Assembly: GCA_003427395.1 (NCBI GenBank)
Contig: BFEA01000270.1
Span: 1,937,524 to 1,964,285, forward strand
Origin: Chara braunii
Lineage: Eukaryota > Streptophyta > Charophyceae > Charales > Characeae
DNA: 26,762 bases
Reading direction: 5' to 3'
The notes under the pieces are model-generated. The model was not told the DNA's origin. It searched no databases and worked only from the letters and a program-made list of their open reading frames with translations. Numbering within the stretch: position 1 is the first letter of the stretch; each line of letters begins with the position of its first letter. A program made the translations under genes and the position numbers. Positions 26,708-26,762 of this stretch are shown here, piece after piece.

Positions 26708-26708
<1 letters not shown>
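25117..26708. other. Intergenic, no supported gene
   Basis: Frames such as 25218-25601 and 25895-26086 are short and unrecognised. ATTTCTGAGCGAC occurs twice (about 25650, 25666) with a third CTGCGCGACG version following. GTGGGACTTTG at about 26242 and GGGACCGATTCCCAC at 26125 faintly recall the foldback termini but do not form an element I can support. Confidence 0.4.

Positions 26709-26762
<54 letters not shown>
26709..26762. repeat. CT microsatellite, runs off the window
   Basis: Twenty-seven uninterrupted CT units to the last base; the true length is unknown. Confidence 0.98.

Overview
This is a eukaryotic nuclear window. It has GT-AG introns, long intergenic stretches full of decayed repeats, microsatellites, non-autonomous inverted-repeat elements, a LINE fragment and a scrambled insertion of plastid ribosomal DNA. 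The one convincing protein-coding gene belongs to the plant NEN family (NAC45/86-dependent exonuclease-domain proteins), which together with the plastid DNA points to a streptophyte. The large TE-loaded introns and roughly balanced base composition would suit a charophyte alga such as Chara, but that last step is a guess. Two ambiguous bases (N at 11857 and 11929) lie in a tandem repeat.

Layout. Bases 1-12,600 hold no gene I can support. They hold tandem repeats (72-bp, 9-bp, 82-bp, 33-bp, 56-bp, about 40-bp, 27-bp and 28-bp units), two pyrimidine-rich minisatellite-like fields (190-835 and 8361-8620) and at least six inverted-repeat elements. Four of these share the terminal sequence GGGCCTCGCCACACCACT or a derivative; two others end in GGTCCC(A/G)CT; a larger one (6638-7098) has its own terminus. 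Around 12,960-13,245 lies a nuclear plastid insertion: a decayed trnN(GUU), a forward piece of plastid 23S rRNA, and the 23S 5' end inverted. Bases 13,457-14,116 encode the zinc-finger tail of a plant LINE reverse transcriptase, broken by one stop codon. Bases 14,609-15,445 carry an unexplained proline/serine-rich reading frame on the minus strand.

The main gene runs on the plus strand from before 16,100 to 24,201. Five exons with compatible phases were assembled: 16100-16257, 17168-17214, 17905-17968, 19398-23185 and 23973-24201. The first three encode the second half of a DEDDh exonuclease fold. The fourth is one 3.8-kb exon encoding a very long low-complexity linker. The end of exon 4 plus exon 5 encode the conserved NEN carboxy-terminal domain. 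The 5' exons, with catalytic motif I, were not found.

The point of greatest interest is that this exonuclease keeps the fold-defining residues of the family but has lost every catalytic residue that can be seen (motif II Asp to His; motif III His to Asn and Asp to His). Its introns contain tandem duplications of its own small exons, including a decayed copy that still has the motif III histidine. This looks like a pseudo-exonuclease with a greatly enlarged disordered linker, or a gene copy in early decay.

Downstream (24,202-26,762) there are only microsatellites, a 76-bp tandem duplication and non-coding sequence, ending inside a CT repeat that runs off the window.
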